Assembly (NCBI GenBank): GCA_030620655.1 | Contig: JAUXEH010000009.1 | Span: forward strand, 1-21,628 | Length of the DNA stretch: 21,628 nucleotides | From: Candidatus Aminicenantota bacterium | GTDB taxonomy: Bacteria; Acidobacteriota; Aminicenantia; Aminicenantales; Aminicenantaceae | Direction of reading: 5' to 3' | Shown here: positions 1-6,460 of the stretch, piece by piece | Layout: each line of letters begins with the position of its first letter | Numbering within the stretch: the stretch's first letter is position 1 | Position numbers and translations under genes: made by a program | Notes under the pieces: generated by a model | What the model saw: only the letters and a program-made list of their open reading frames with translations | Database searches by the model: none | What the model was told of the DNA's origin: nothing

Positions 1-112
1 ATAACAATAGGAGAACATAGCTATTTATATGCTCACTGAAAAACCTCATGTAACCCCTTGATAATACTTGTATTACGTGAAATATCGACATTTTTTATGA
101 ATTATTCAGGTT
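1..112 (+). repeat. Intergenic inverted-repeat element, copy 1 (left part outside window)
   Basis: AT-rich non-coding stretch ending in the arm TCGACATTTTTTATGAAT (85-102) followed by TATTCAGGTT. Positions about 12-104 match the reverse complement of about 10737-10829 (copy 2) without gaps, with roughly 80 of 93 bases identical by eye. The same arm recurs at 19342-19369. The matching left arm would lie before base 1. A promoter starts 3 bp after the element. It could be a MITE or REP-like repeat; no transposase is in view. Confidence 0.7.
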
Positions 113-114
113 GA

Positions 115-143
115 TTGACAGGAAGGGGGCAATGCCTTAAAAT
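115..143 (+). promoter_or_regulatory. Sigma70-type promoter for exbD
   Basis: TTGACA at 115-120, a 17-bp spacer, then TAAAAT at 138-143 (five of six to consensus). The predicted start is near 150, giving a leader of about 31 nt before the ATG at 181. The -35 box directly abuts the end of repeat copy 1, so the element forms the upstream flank of this promoter. Confidence 0.65.
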
Positions 144-180
144 AAAAGCCTCTGAAGAGGAGAAATACAAGGAGGTCGCA

Positions 181-570
181 ATGTCTTCATCAGCCGAACC
201 TAATGTCGTCCCCCTGTGCGATGTGCTGCTTGTTCTGCTCATCATCTTCATGGTCATCACGCCCATGGTCCAGAAAGGCATGGATGTCAAGCTTCCTGAC
301 ACCGTCGCAGAATCCGGTTCTGCACCCCAGGGACTGATCGTGCTCACACTTCGAAGCGACTTGGGTGTTATGATCAACCAGGAGCAGGTCGAGATGAGCA
401 TGCTGAGCGGCCGTCTCAGAGAGATCTACGAAGTCCGGCAGGACAAGACCATCTTTGTCCGGGCTCATGCCAAGGTTCCCTACAGCTATGTTATCGAGAT
501 GATCGACATCGCTAAAGGGGCCGGCGTGGATGTCACCGGCATCATCCCTGAATACATCACCGAAGATTAA
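181..570 (+). CDS. exbD: ExbD/TolR-type biopolymer transport protein
   Basis: 129-residue inner-membrane protein of the ExbD/TolR family. ExbD works with ExbB (or TolQ) to turn the proton-motive force into mechanical work on TonB or TolA. The start at 181 is chosen because AAGGAGGT lies 5-12 nt upstream; an upstream TTG at 115 belongs to the -35 box instead. Residues 8-29 carry the family hallmark N-x-x-P-x-x-D followed by VLLVLLIIFMVITP, with the presumed proton-carrying aspartate at Asp14 in the single transmembrane helix. The rest is a periplasmic domain ending in a short acidic tail. The segment before the helix is short compared with E. coli ExbD (141 residues in all). No exbB or tonB follows: the next gene is convergent and unrelated, and the gene has its own promoter, so any partner must be upstream of the window or elsewhere. 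Confidence 0.88.
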   Translation: MSSSAEPNVVPLCDVLLVLLIIFMVITPMVQKGMDVKLPDTVAESGSAPQGLIVLTLRSDLGVMINQEQVEMSMLSGRLREIYEVRQDKTIFVRAHAKVPYSYVIEMIDIAKGAGVDVTGIIPEYITED

Positions 571-631
571 TCGAACTCCCCTTTCGTAACCGTTTTTTAC
601 CCTGGCCCCGGACACCTTTCCCCATTTGATC

Positions 632-656
632 TAACCTGGATAATTCACGAGTCGAG
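632..656 (-). repeat. Decayed end of the inverted-repeat element, copy 4
   Basis: TAACCTGGATAATTCAC at 632-648 followed by GAGTCGAG is the reverse complement of the right arm of copy 2 (10867-10894), with a deletion of about 5 nt in the T-run. CCTGGATAATTCA is an exact 13-base match. It lies in the convergent gap between exbD and the acyl-CoA dehydrogenase (571-705). No partner arm is visible, so it looks like a solo remnant. Confidence 0.45.
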
Positions 657-705
657 TTTGCCGCAGAAGGAAGGCGCGGCGGGTGTGCTGAGTAGGTTGG
701 GTCGG

Positions 706-1857
706 TTATTTCTTAATGGGGCCGATGACCTCCCGGCTCACCACCAGGCGTTGGATCGAATTGGTGCCTTCATAGATTTGCAGGAGCTTGGCATCCCGCA
801 TGAGCTTTTCCATGGGGTAATCCTTCATGTATCCGTAGCCGCCGAAGATCTCCAGGGCGGTGTCGGTGGTCTTCATGGCGACATCCGTGGCAAAGAACTT
901 GGCCATGGCCGATTCCTTGCCCACGGGCAGGCCGTTGTCCAGCCGCCAGGCTACGTTCCAGACCATGAAGCGCGCCGCATTGATCTCCGCAGCCATTTGG
1001 GCAATCCTGAAGGAGATATCCTGAAACAGGGCGATCGGCTTCCCGAACTGCACACGTGTGCGCGCATATTCGATGGCATGCTCCATGGCCGCCCTGGCCA
1101 CTCCCACTCCGCCGGCCCCCACGGGCGCCCGGGTCGAGTCCAGCGTTTTCATGGCAACGATGAAGCCCATGCCTTCCTTGCCCAGCAAGTTGGCAGCCGG
1201 AACCCTGACGTCTTCGAAGAACATCTCGCAGGTATTCGAAGCGCGGTGGCCCATCTTGTCCTCTTCCTTGCCGATGACGATGCCCGGAGTCTCCCGCGGC
1301 ACAACAAAGACGCTCATGCCGCGCGCCCCCTTGTCCGGATCGGTCAGGGCAAAGACCGTGTAGAGCTCAGCCACACCGCCGTTCGTGATGAAACACTTGG
1401 AGCCGTTGATCACATACTCGTCACCGTCCTTGATGGCCTTGGTCTTGAGAGCCGCGGCATCCGATCCCGCCTCTCTTTCCGTGAGGCAGAACGCGGCCAA
1501 AGAGGTTTTTTCGGTGAACGGCGTCAGGAATTTCTTTTTCTGCTCATCGGTCCCGAACAGGAGTATGGGCGTGAAGGCCAGCGAACTCGCCATGATCGTG
1601 GTGTACATGCCGGCGCATCCCCAGGCCAGCTCTTCGCTGAGGATCACGGCATCCATGTGGCCCAGTCCCCCACCCCCTAATTCTTCGGGGAGCTCGCAGG
1701 TGATCAGGCCGACTTCGAAAGCCTTGTGCATGACATCCCAGGGGAACTCCTCGCCTTTATCGTATTTGGCGGCATTGGGCCGCATCTCTTTCTCAGCAAA
1801 CGCGTGTGCCATTTCTTGGAGAGCTTTTTGTTCTTCGGACAAGCTGAAATCAATCAC
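706..1857 (-). CDS. Acyl-CoA dehydrogenase (FAD-dependent)
   Basis: 383-residue flavoprotein of the short/medium-chain acyl-CoA dehydrogenase family, which forms the alpha,beta double bond of acyl-CoA in beta-oxidation or branched-chain acid degradation, normally passing electrons to electron-transfer flavoprotein in the cytoplasm. The start is a GTG at 1857 (V-I-D-F-S-L-S-E-E-Q) with GAAGGAGG upstream; the frame stays open to 2025, but that extension has no family similarity. Visible motifs are the ACADS signature C-L-T-E-R-E-A-G-S-D, the beta-domain stretch YVINGSKCFITNGG and the C-terminal QIYEGTNSIQR, where Glu363 sits at the catalytic-base position of medium-chain enzymes. Length is normal. 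Chain-length specificity cannot be read from sequence. It lies 76 bp downstream of the radical SAM gene on the same strand and may be cotranscribed. Its own SD is strong. Confidence 0.93.
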   Translation of the reverse strand: MIDFSLSEEQKALQEMAHAFAEKEMRPNAAKYDKGEEFPWDVMHKAFEVGLITCELPEELGGGGLGHMDAVILSEELAWGCAGMYTTIMASSLAFTPILLFGTDEQKKKFLTPFTEKTSLAAFCLTEREAGSDAAALKTKAIKDGDEYVINGSKCFITNGGVAELYTVFALTDPDKGARGMSVFVVPRETPGIVIGKEEDKMGHRASNTCEMFFEDVRVPAANLLGKEGMGFIVAMKTLDSTRAPVGAGGVGVARAAMEHAIEYARTRVQFGKPIALFQDISFRIAQMAAEINAARFMVWNVAWRLDNGLPVGKESAMAKFFATDVAMKTTDTALEIFGGYGYMKDYPMEKLMRDAKLLQIYEGTNSIQRLVVSREVIGPIKK

Positions 1858-1933
1858 TCGTTCCTCCTTCGTTTCAATATTATGATTATGATGCCCTGAT
1901 AATAGTATGCCCCCCCTGGTATCGTCAAGGAAT

Positions 1934-4510
1934 TTATGCGGCGCCGTCCGATTCAGGGCGCAAGACCATGCGTTCCCGGCTGAGATGAAAGGCCGGGAAA
2001 GGCAGGTCGAGCAGCCGTCCCACAATGTCCTGCGGACGCGGTATCCGGCCGGTGCCGAAGGGGATTGTGATTTTTATCCGTTCTTCATCAAGCTCGATCC
2101 CAACCTCCGGGCCGGATTCTTCAGCTGGTTCACCGAGTGGAGTGGATGACGCTATGAACTCCCGGATCCTCCGTTCCAGTACCTCCCGCTCCGAAAGGCC
2201 GCTGCCGGCCGGAGCTTTACAGAGAGCCGCCACCGCTTCGGAAACCTCCCCCTCCTGCAGGCCGAGGGAATAGACCAGTGCTGTGAGGGCCTCCGAGAGC
2301 GAAGGGGCGTCCGAGTCGAGATTTTCCAGGGAGGACACCCGGACGCCCTGGGGCAGCCTGGAGTTGATCCGGGAAACAAACTCCGCCTCGGTAAATGTGT
2401 ACTGCGACCGGAACTCCAGCACCTCCTCTTCACCCTCCATCCCAAGGGCTAGGGCCGGCCCGAAGCTCATGCGCATCTTGGGATGAAATCCCTGGGTAAA
2501 CTCCACCGGGATGCCGGCCCGACGGAAGCTCCTCTGAAGCTGGCTGACAAGGTTGTTGTGTGAGAAAAAACGCGCTATCCCCTTCTTGCTGTACCGGACA
2601 CGGTAGCGGCAGACCGTACCGCTCTTCTCGCCCAGAGGGGAGGTCCTGGATCCGGATTTCAGGGGAAGCGTCGAGGGCGCATCCGAATCCTCCTCGTGGA
2701 AGCCGAAGGTACACCCGCCACACTCACTGCACAACCGGGGTTCGCAGGGCGGAGTCGGGACCGCATCCAGCGCCCGCTCCAGTTCCTCCCAAAGGTGGGG
2801 CTTTTTCAAACCTGTGTGGATGTGATCCCAGGGCAGGACCGAAGCGTATTCCAGTGAGCCCAGATATGTCTTATGATCCAGGTCCAGTCCGGCAAAGGCC
2901 TCTTCCCAGAGAGGCCATTTGAAATGTTCGGTCCAGGAATCGAAACGGACCCCGGCCTCCCAGGCTTTCTGCAGCACCTCTCCCAGGCGGCGGTCGCCGC
3001 GTGAGAACACGCCCTCCAGGACCGATCCCTTGAGCCCGTGTTCCTTGAACCGGATGGAACGGTACCGCCGTAGCCGGGATTTCAGCCGCCTGTATCGGGA
3101 GAGAAGGACCTGTTCCTCTGCCATCCCAACCCACTGGAAGGGCGTGTGCGGCTTGGGAATGAAATAGGCCACACTGAGGTTGATCTGAGGGGGACTGCCC
3201 AACAGCTTTTGCCCCAGCCGCACCAGGCCGCCTACCAGCTCTGCGATGCCGTCCACGTCTTCCTCGGTCTCGGTCGGCAGCCCCAGCATGAAGTAGAGCT
3301 TCAGCTTCCGCCAGCCGTTCTTGAATGCGGTCTCCGCAGCCTGAAACAGGTCCCTGTCCTCGAGATGTTTGTTGATCACACGCCTCAGCCGATCGGTCCC
3401 GGCCTCGGGGACGAGCGTGAAGCCGGTCCTGCGGACCTTGAGGATCTGCTTTACAACCTCCGGTGTCAATCCCCCCGGGCGCAGGGAAGGCAGGGACAGA
3501 GCCACCCTGGATTCATCCAGCTCGGACATGAGGTGGGTGATCAGATCCTCCAGAGGGCCGTAGTCGCCCACAGAAAGGCCTGCCAGAGAGACCGCCTCAT
3601 ATCCAGTCGAGGCCAAGCTGCTTAGGATCCGTTCCCGTACAAAATTCGGGTCCCGGGGCCGGGAGGGAAAGTAGATCTGCCGGGCCTGGCAGAAGCGGCA
3701 GTTCTGGGGGCATCCGCGTTCCACCTCGACCACGGCCCGGTCATGGATGATCTGGATGTTGGGAACGATGATGTCCTCGGGGAAAGGCGCCTCACCAAAC
3801 GGCCGGCAAACCCGTTTTTTCACGACCGCGGGCTTACCGTCACTCTGTCTTACCGCTCTAAGAGTCGAACCGGACGGCAGATACACGCTGAAGCGGGAAG
3901 GTACATATACTCCCTCAAGACCGGCCAGCCCGTCCAGGAGTCCCTCTCGGTCTCTCCAGTCCGGCTTGTGCAACAGGCAGAAGTCCACGATCTCAGGGAA
4001 GGCCTCCTCCCCGTCACCGATCAGGAAAAAATCAAACACATCGGCGACAGGCTCCGGGTTGAACGCCGCCGGCCCGCCCGCTATTACCAGCGGGTGCCTC
4101 GAGGTGCGCTCCTCAGACCGGAACGGGATGCCTCCCAGAGACAGCATGGTCAGGATGTTGCTGTAGTTCAGCTCATACAGGAGGGAAAATCCCAGGATGT
4201 CGAATTCGGACAGCGGGATGCGGTTTTCCAGCGAGAACAGCGGGTAACCCCTACTGCTCAGCGCTTGCTCGAAATCCGGCCAGGGCGCAAAGACCCGCTC
4301 CACCAGTACCTCAGGGCGGCTGTTGAGGACATGGTAGAGGATCTTCTGGCCCAGATAGGACATCCCGACCTCATAGAGATCGGGAAAGGCCAGGGCGACC
4401 TTAAGCTTGGCTTCAGCCGGATCCTTCCGGATCGCGTTCCACTCCCCGCCCGTGTAGCGGCCGGGTTTCTGTACCTGCTGCAGGATTTTTTCCAGCCAGT
4501 TCTCACTCAT
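1934..4510 (-). CDS. B12-binding-type radical SAM protein fused to DUF2344 (TIGR03960 + TIGR03936)
   Basis: 858-residue fusion. Residues about 35-200 form the N-terminal cobalamin-binding-like region (AFPDLYEVGMSYLG, then LVIAGGPAAFNPEP). The radical SAM core follows, with C267-x3-C271-x2-C274 as [4Fe-4S] ligands. A second cysteine cluster, C594-S-E-C597-G-G-C600, closes this half. Residues about 635-858 are the DUF2344 domain (YRVRYSKKGIARFFSHNN, then FTQGFHPKMRMSFGPAL). The family is widespread, and in many bacteria it lies between rodA and the RNase G gene. Its reaction is, to my knowledge, not established; an RNA- or translation-related modification has been guessed from context. Many genomes encode the two halves separately, but here they are joined. 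The ATG at 4510 has no SD, and a perfect TATAAT lies 15 nt upstream, so the mRNA is probably near-leaderless. No RNase G gene follows. Confidence 0.9.
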   Translation of the reverse strand: MSENWLEKILQQVQKPGRYTGGEWNAIRKDPAEAKLKVALAFPDLYEVGMSYLGQKILYHVLNSRPEVLVERVFAPWPDFEQALSSRGYPLFSLENRIPLSEFDILGFSLLYELNYSNILTMLSLGGIPFRSEERTSRHPLVIAGGPAAFNPEPVADVFDFFLIGDGEEAFPEIVDFCLLHKPDWRDREGLLDGLAGLEGVYVPSRFSVYLPSGSTLRAVRQSDGKPAVVKKRVCRPFGEAPFPEDIIVPNIQIIHDRAVVEVERGCPQNCRFCQARQIYFPSRPRDPNFVRERILSSLASTGYEAVSLAGLSVGDYGPLEDLITHLMSELDESRVALSLPSLRPGGLTPEVVKQILKVRRTGFTLVPEAGTDRLRRVINKHLEDRDLFQAAETAFKNGWRKLKLYFMLGLPTETEEDVDGIAELVGGLVRLGQKLLGSPPQINLSVAYFIPKPHTPFQWVGMAEEQVLLSRYRRLKSRLRRYRSIRFKEHGLKGSVLEGVFSRGDRRLGEVLQKAWEAGVRFDSWTEHFKWPLWEEAFAGLDLDHKTYLGSLEYASVLPWDHIHTGLKKPHLWEELERALDAVPTPPCEPRLCSECGGCTFGFHEEDSDAPSTLPLKSGSRTSPLGEKSGTVCRYRVRYSKKGIARFFSHNNLVSQLQRSFRRAGIPVEFTQGFHPKMRMSFGPALALGMEGEEEVLEFRSQYTFTEAEFVSRINSRLPQGVRVSSLENLDSDAPSLSEALTALVYSLGLQEGEVSEAVAALCKAPAGSGLSEREVLERRIREFIASSTPLGEPAEESGPEVGIELDEERIKITIPFGTGRIPRPQDIVGRLLDLPFPAFHLSRERMVLRPESDGAA

Positions 4511-4525
4511 GCCGCGACCGCGCGT

Positions 4526-4555
4526 ATTATACGGCGGTGGTCCCCCCTCTTACAA
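4526..4555 (-). promoter_or_regulatory. Promoter of the radical SAM fusion, near-leaderless
   Basis: Read on the minus strand: TTGTAA (4555-4550), an 18-bp spacer, then a perfect TATAAT (4531-4526). The predicted +1 is near 4519, leaving about 9 nt before the ATG at 4510. The intervening bases (GCGCGGTCGCGGC) contain no Shine-Dalgarno site. Confidence 0.55.
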
Positions 4556-4661
4556 GACCAACCTCTTCAACCCGATGCCTGACACATACCAAAGTCGGGT
4601 AGATCTCTGCTGCTGACGCCTGGCCCTTCTGCCCGAGCCCATGGGGAGCTGGGCGGATTCG

Positions 4662-4670
4662 TGATATAAT
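4662..4670 (+). promoter_or_regulatory. Extended -10 promoter of the flavodoxin gene, leaderless
   Basis: TGATATAAT is a full extended -10 element (TG-n-TATAAT). No good -35 box is seen 16-18 bp upstream, as is usual for extended -10 promoters. The predicted +1 is near 4677 and the ATG is at 4680, so the leader would be 0-4 nt. The sequence before the ATG (AATAATAAAGTT) has no SD. Confidence 0.55.
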
Positions 4671-4679
4671 AATAAAGTT

Positions 4680-5171
4680 ATGAAAATACTCATCGTATAC
4701 ACCACACGGCATGGGTGCACGGAAAAATGTGCTGAAAAACTCCGGGGGCGCCTGAACGGCGAAGTCGACATCGTCAACCTCAAGTCAGCTGGCTCCCCCA
4801 CTTTGTCGGATTACGAAACCGTACTGATCGGCGGATCGATCCACGTCGGGCAGGTCCAGAAAAAAATAAGAGCCTTCTGCCTCGACCACGAGGCGGAGTT
4901 GAAACAGAAGACGCTGGGCCTTTTTTTGTGCTGCATGGAAGAGGGAAAAAAGGCGCAGGAGCAGTTCGATGCGGCCTTCTCTAAAGCCCTGCGTGCTCAT
5001 GCCGCCGCACAAGGACTTTTCGGGGGCGAGTTCGACTTTAGCCGCATGAATTTCCTGGAACGCAAGATCGTTAAAAAGGTCGCGGGCGTCGAAGGCAGTG
5101 TCTCCCGGATATCTGAGGAAGCCATAGAACGTTTCGCGGCCGACCTCGTCCGGAACCTGCCTGAAGGCTAA
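4680..5171 (+). CDS. Flavodoxin-domain protein, HemG-like (Flavodoxin_5)
   Basis: 163-residue soluble FMN protein. The N-terminus MKILIVYTTRHGCTEKCAEK supplies the first beta strand and the FMN-phosphate loop (residues 8-14). DYETVLIGGSIHVGQVQKKI and the following LFLCCMEEGKKAQEQFDAA correspond to the pattern of menaquinone-dependent protoporphyrinogen IX dehydrogenase (HemG) and related flavodoxins. HemG oxidises protoporphyrinogen IX in haem synthesis, but no haem gene is nearby, so a general electron-transfer role is equally possible. The gene is alone on its strand, divergent from the radical SAM gene and convergent with rodA, and it separates the radical SAM gene from the cell-shape operon it often adjoins. 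The start is supported by the extended -10 box 10 nt upstream; there is no SD. Confidence 0.82.
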   Translation: MKILIVYTTRHGCTEKCAEKLRGRLNGEVDIVNLKSAGSPTLSDYETVLIGGSIHVGQVQKKIRAFCLDHEAELKQKTLGLFLCCMEEGKKAQEQFDAAFSKALRAHAAAQGLFGGEFDFSRMNFLERKIVKKVAGVEGSVSRISEEAIERFAADLVRNLPEG

Positions 5172-5368
5172 GAATTGCCGATATAGAATTATCTCCCTAT
5201 GATTTAAGATGGGATCGGTAGGTCCTATGAATATGTGTCCAAGACCGGGATTAGTTAGGAGCGGAGATTGCTGCAGCGACGAGGAAATGGTTCATGAGCT
5301 GTAGTGAACTACAGCGATTGGGCCACGACGAAGTCGATGTGGTGAGATCGACCCGCAAATAACTCAGG
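5172..5368. other. Non-coding convergent spacer with hairpins
   Basis: The 197 bp between the ends of the flavodoxin gene and rodA hold no credible gene. The clearest structure is a perfect 7-bp stem with a TGAA loop at 5298-5315 (GCTGTAG/CTACAGC). A second, imperfect hairpin follows at about 5323-5342 (CCACGAC/GTCG..TGTGG). Neither has a T-run, so these are not clear intrinsic terminators. The dense structure at 5262-5352 suggests an intergenic repeat or small structured RNA, but only one copy is in the window. Confidence 0.4.
5298..5315. other. Perfect 7-bp stem-loop, TGAA loop
   Basis: GCTGTAG-TGAA-CTACAGC lies between two convergent genes. It could slow RNA polymerase or protect 3' ends on either strand. 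No oligo-T tract follows in either direction, which argues against a standard Rho-independent terminator. Confidence 0.4.
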
Positions 5369-6460
5369 TCAGATGTTGACGAAGCGGCGCATCTTAACAT
5401 TGATAACCAGCGAGACGGCCAGATAATTGGCCAAGAGCGAAGATCCCCCGTAGCTGAGCAGCGGCAGCGGGATTCCCGCCACCGGGAAGAGCCCGACCGT
5501 CATCAGGATGTTGATGAATGCCTGGCTCGTGATCAGGAACGCGACCAGGTAGCAGATATACACTCCCGCCCGGTCTCGCGATCTCTCCACAGACTGAAAC
5601 AGACGCAGCAGCAGGAGGAAGTAAACGCCCAGGACCAGGATAACGCCGGTGAAGCCGGCTTCTTCCCCGATGACAGAGAACACAAAATCCGTATGCCTGG
5701 CCGGCAAAAAACGCAGCTGACTCTGCGTCCCCTTTTTGAACCCCTTTCCGAACAGGCCGCCCGAGCCCACGGCGATCTTGGACTGCATGATCTGATACCC
5801 TGATCCCAAGGGATCCTGGTCTGGGTAGAGCAGCGTCGTGACGCGCTGTTTTTGATAGTCTTTCAGCAGGAAATTCCAGCCCACTACTCCAAGGATGATG
5901 CTCACTGCCAGGAACAGGATGACCATCCTGCGGTTCATTCCGGCCAGGATCAGTGTGGCCAGTAAAATGGGCACATAGCTCAGGGCCGTCCCCAGGTCCG
6001 GCTGCATCGCCACCAGGGCGACTGGGATCAGGACGATGCCTGCGCTCATCATCCCCTCGATAAACGAGAAGGTGAAGCGCCTGAACTTGGAAAAGAAGCT
6101 TGCCAGGGCCAGGATGACGGCGATCTTGCAGATCTCAGAGGGTTGGAACTGGAAGAACGGGAGACGAAACCAGCTCTTGGCTCCGGAGACGATGCTTCCG
6201 AAAACCAGCACGCCCACCAAAAGGATCAGACACACTCCATAGAAATAGGGAGAGAGCGCCAGCAGGTGATGGTAATCGATCGAGAGTAAGAGGAACAGGG
6301 CGATGAGGCTCACCCCGATCCAGAACAGCTGCCGCACATGATAATTTCCCGGAAGATAGTGCGAGCTGCTGTAGATGAAGGCCACTCCGATGAGCGAGTT
6401 GAGGAGGAGCAGAAAGATGAGGAGCCAGTCGATGTGCCTCAGGAGAGAGCGGTCAATCAT
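5369..6460 (-). CDS. rodA: RodA, SEDS peptidoglycan glycosyltransferase
   Basis: 363-residue polytopic inner-membrane protein that polymerises lipid II into glycan strands for sidewall elongation, paired with PBP2. Family features are QPSEICKIAV with Glu109, RHTDFVFSVIGEEAGF with Asp258 (matching the essential E. coli RodA Glu114 and Asp262) and the late motif PLPLLSYGGSSLL. About ten hydrophobic segments are visible. The ATG at 6460 is preferred over the upstream frame start at 6535, because the extra 25 residues lie inside the mrdA 3' end and have no family similarity. The start overlaps the mrdA stop by 8 nt, so translation is probably coupled. Last gene of the mreBCD-mrdA-rodA operon. Confidence 0.96.
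   Translation of the reverse strand: MIDRSLLRHIDWLLIFLLLLNSLIGVAFIYSSSHYLPGNYHVRQLFWIGVSLIALFLLLSIDYHHLLALSPYFYGVCLILLVGVLVFGSIVSGAKSWFRLPFFQFQPSEICKIAVILALASFFSKFRRFTFSFIEGMMSAGIVLIPVALVAMQPDLGTALSYVPILLATLILAGMNRRMVILFLAVSIILGVVGWNFLLKDYQKQRVTTLLYPDQDPLGSGYQIMQSKIAVGSGGLFGKGFKKGTQSQLRFLPARHTDFVFSVIGEEAGFTGVILVLGVYFLLLLRLFQSVERSRDRAGVYICYLVAFLITSQAFINILMTVGLFPVAGIPLPLLSYGGSSLLANYLAVSLVINVKMRRFVNI

Noticed and set aside
85..112. The shared arm as a fixed transcription-factor operator
   Set aside because: It lies 3 bp, about 73 bp and an undefined distance from the -35 boxes at the three loci, and similarity between copies 1 and 2 extends far beyond an operator; a role in regulation is still not excluded.
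658..1680. Long plus-strand open frame (340 codons)
   Set aside because: It lies antisense to the acyl-CoA dehydrogenase, has no recognisable domain and has the histidine/arginine-rich composition of an antisense shadow of a GC-rich gene.
5357..5370. AAATAACTCAGGTCA resembling the end of the inverted-repeat element
   Set aside because: Only about a dozen bases match, the TCGACAT arm is missing and part of it lies at the rodA stop; chance similarity is likely.
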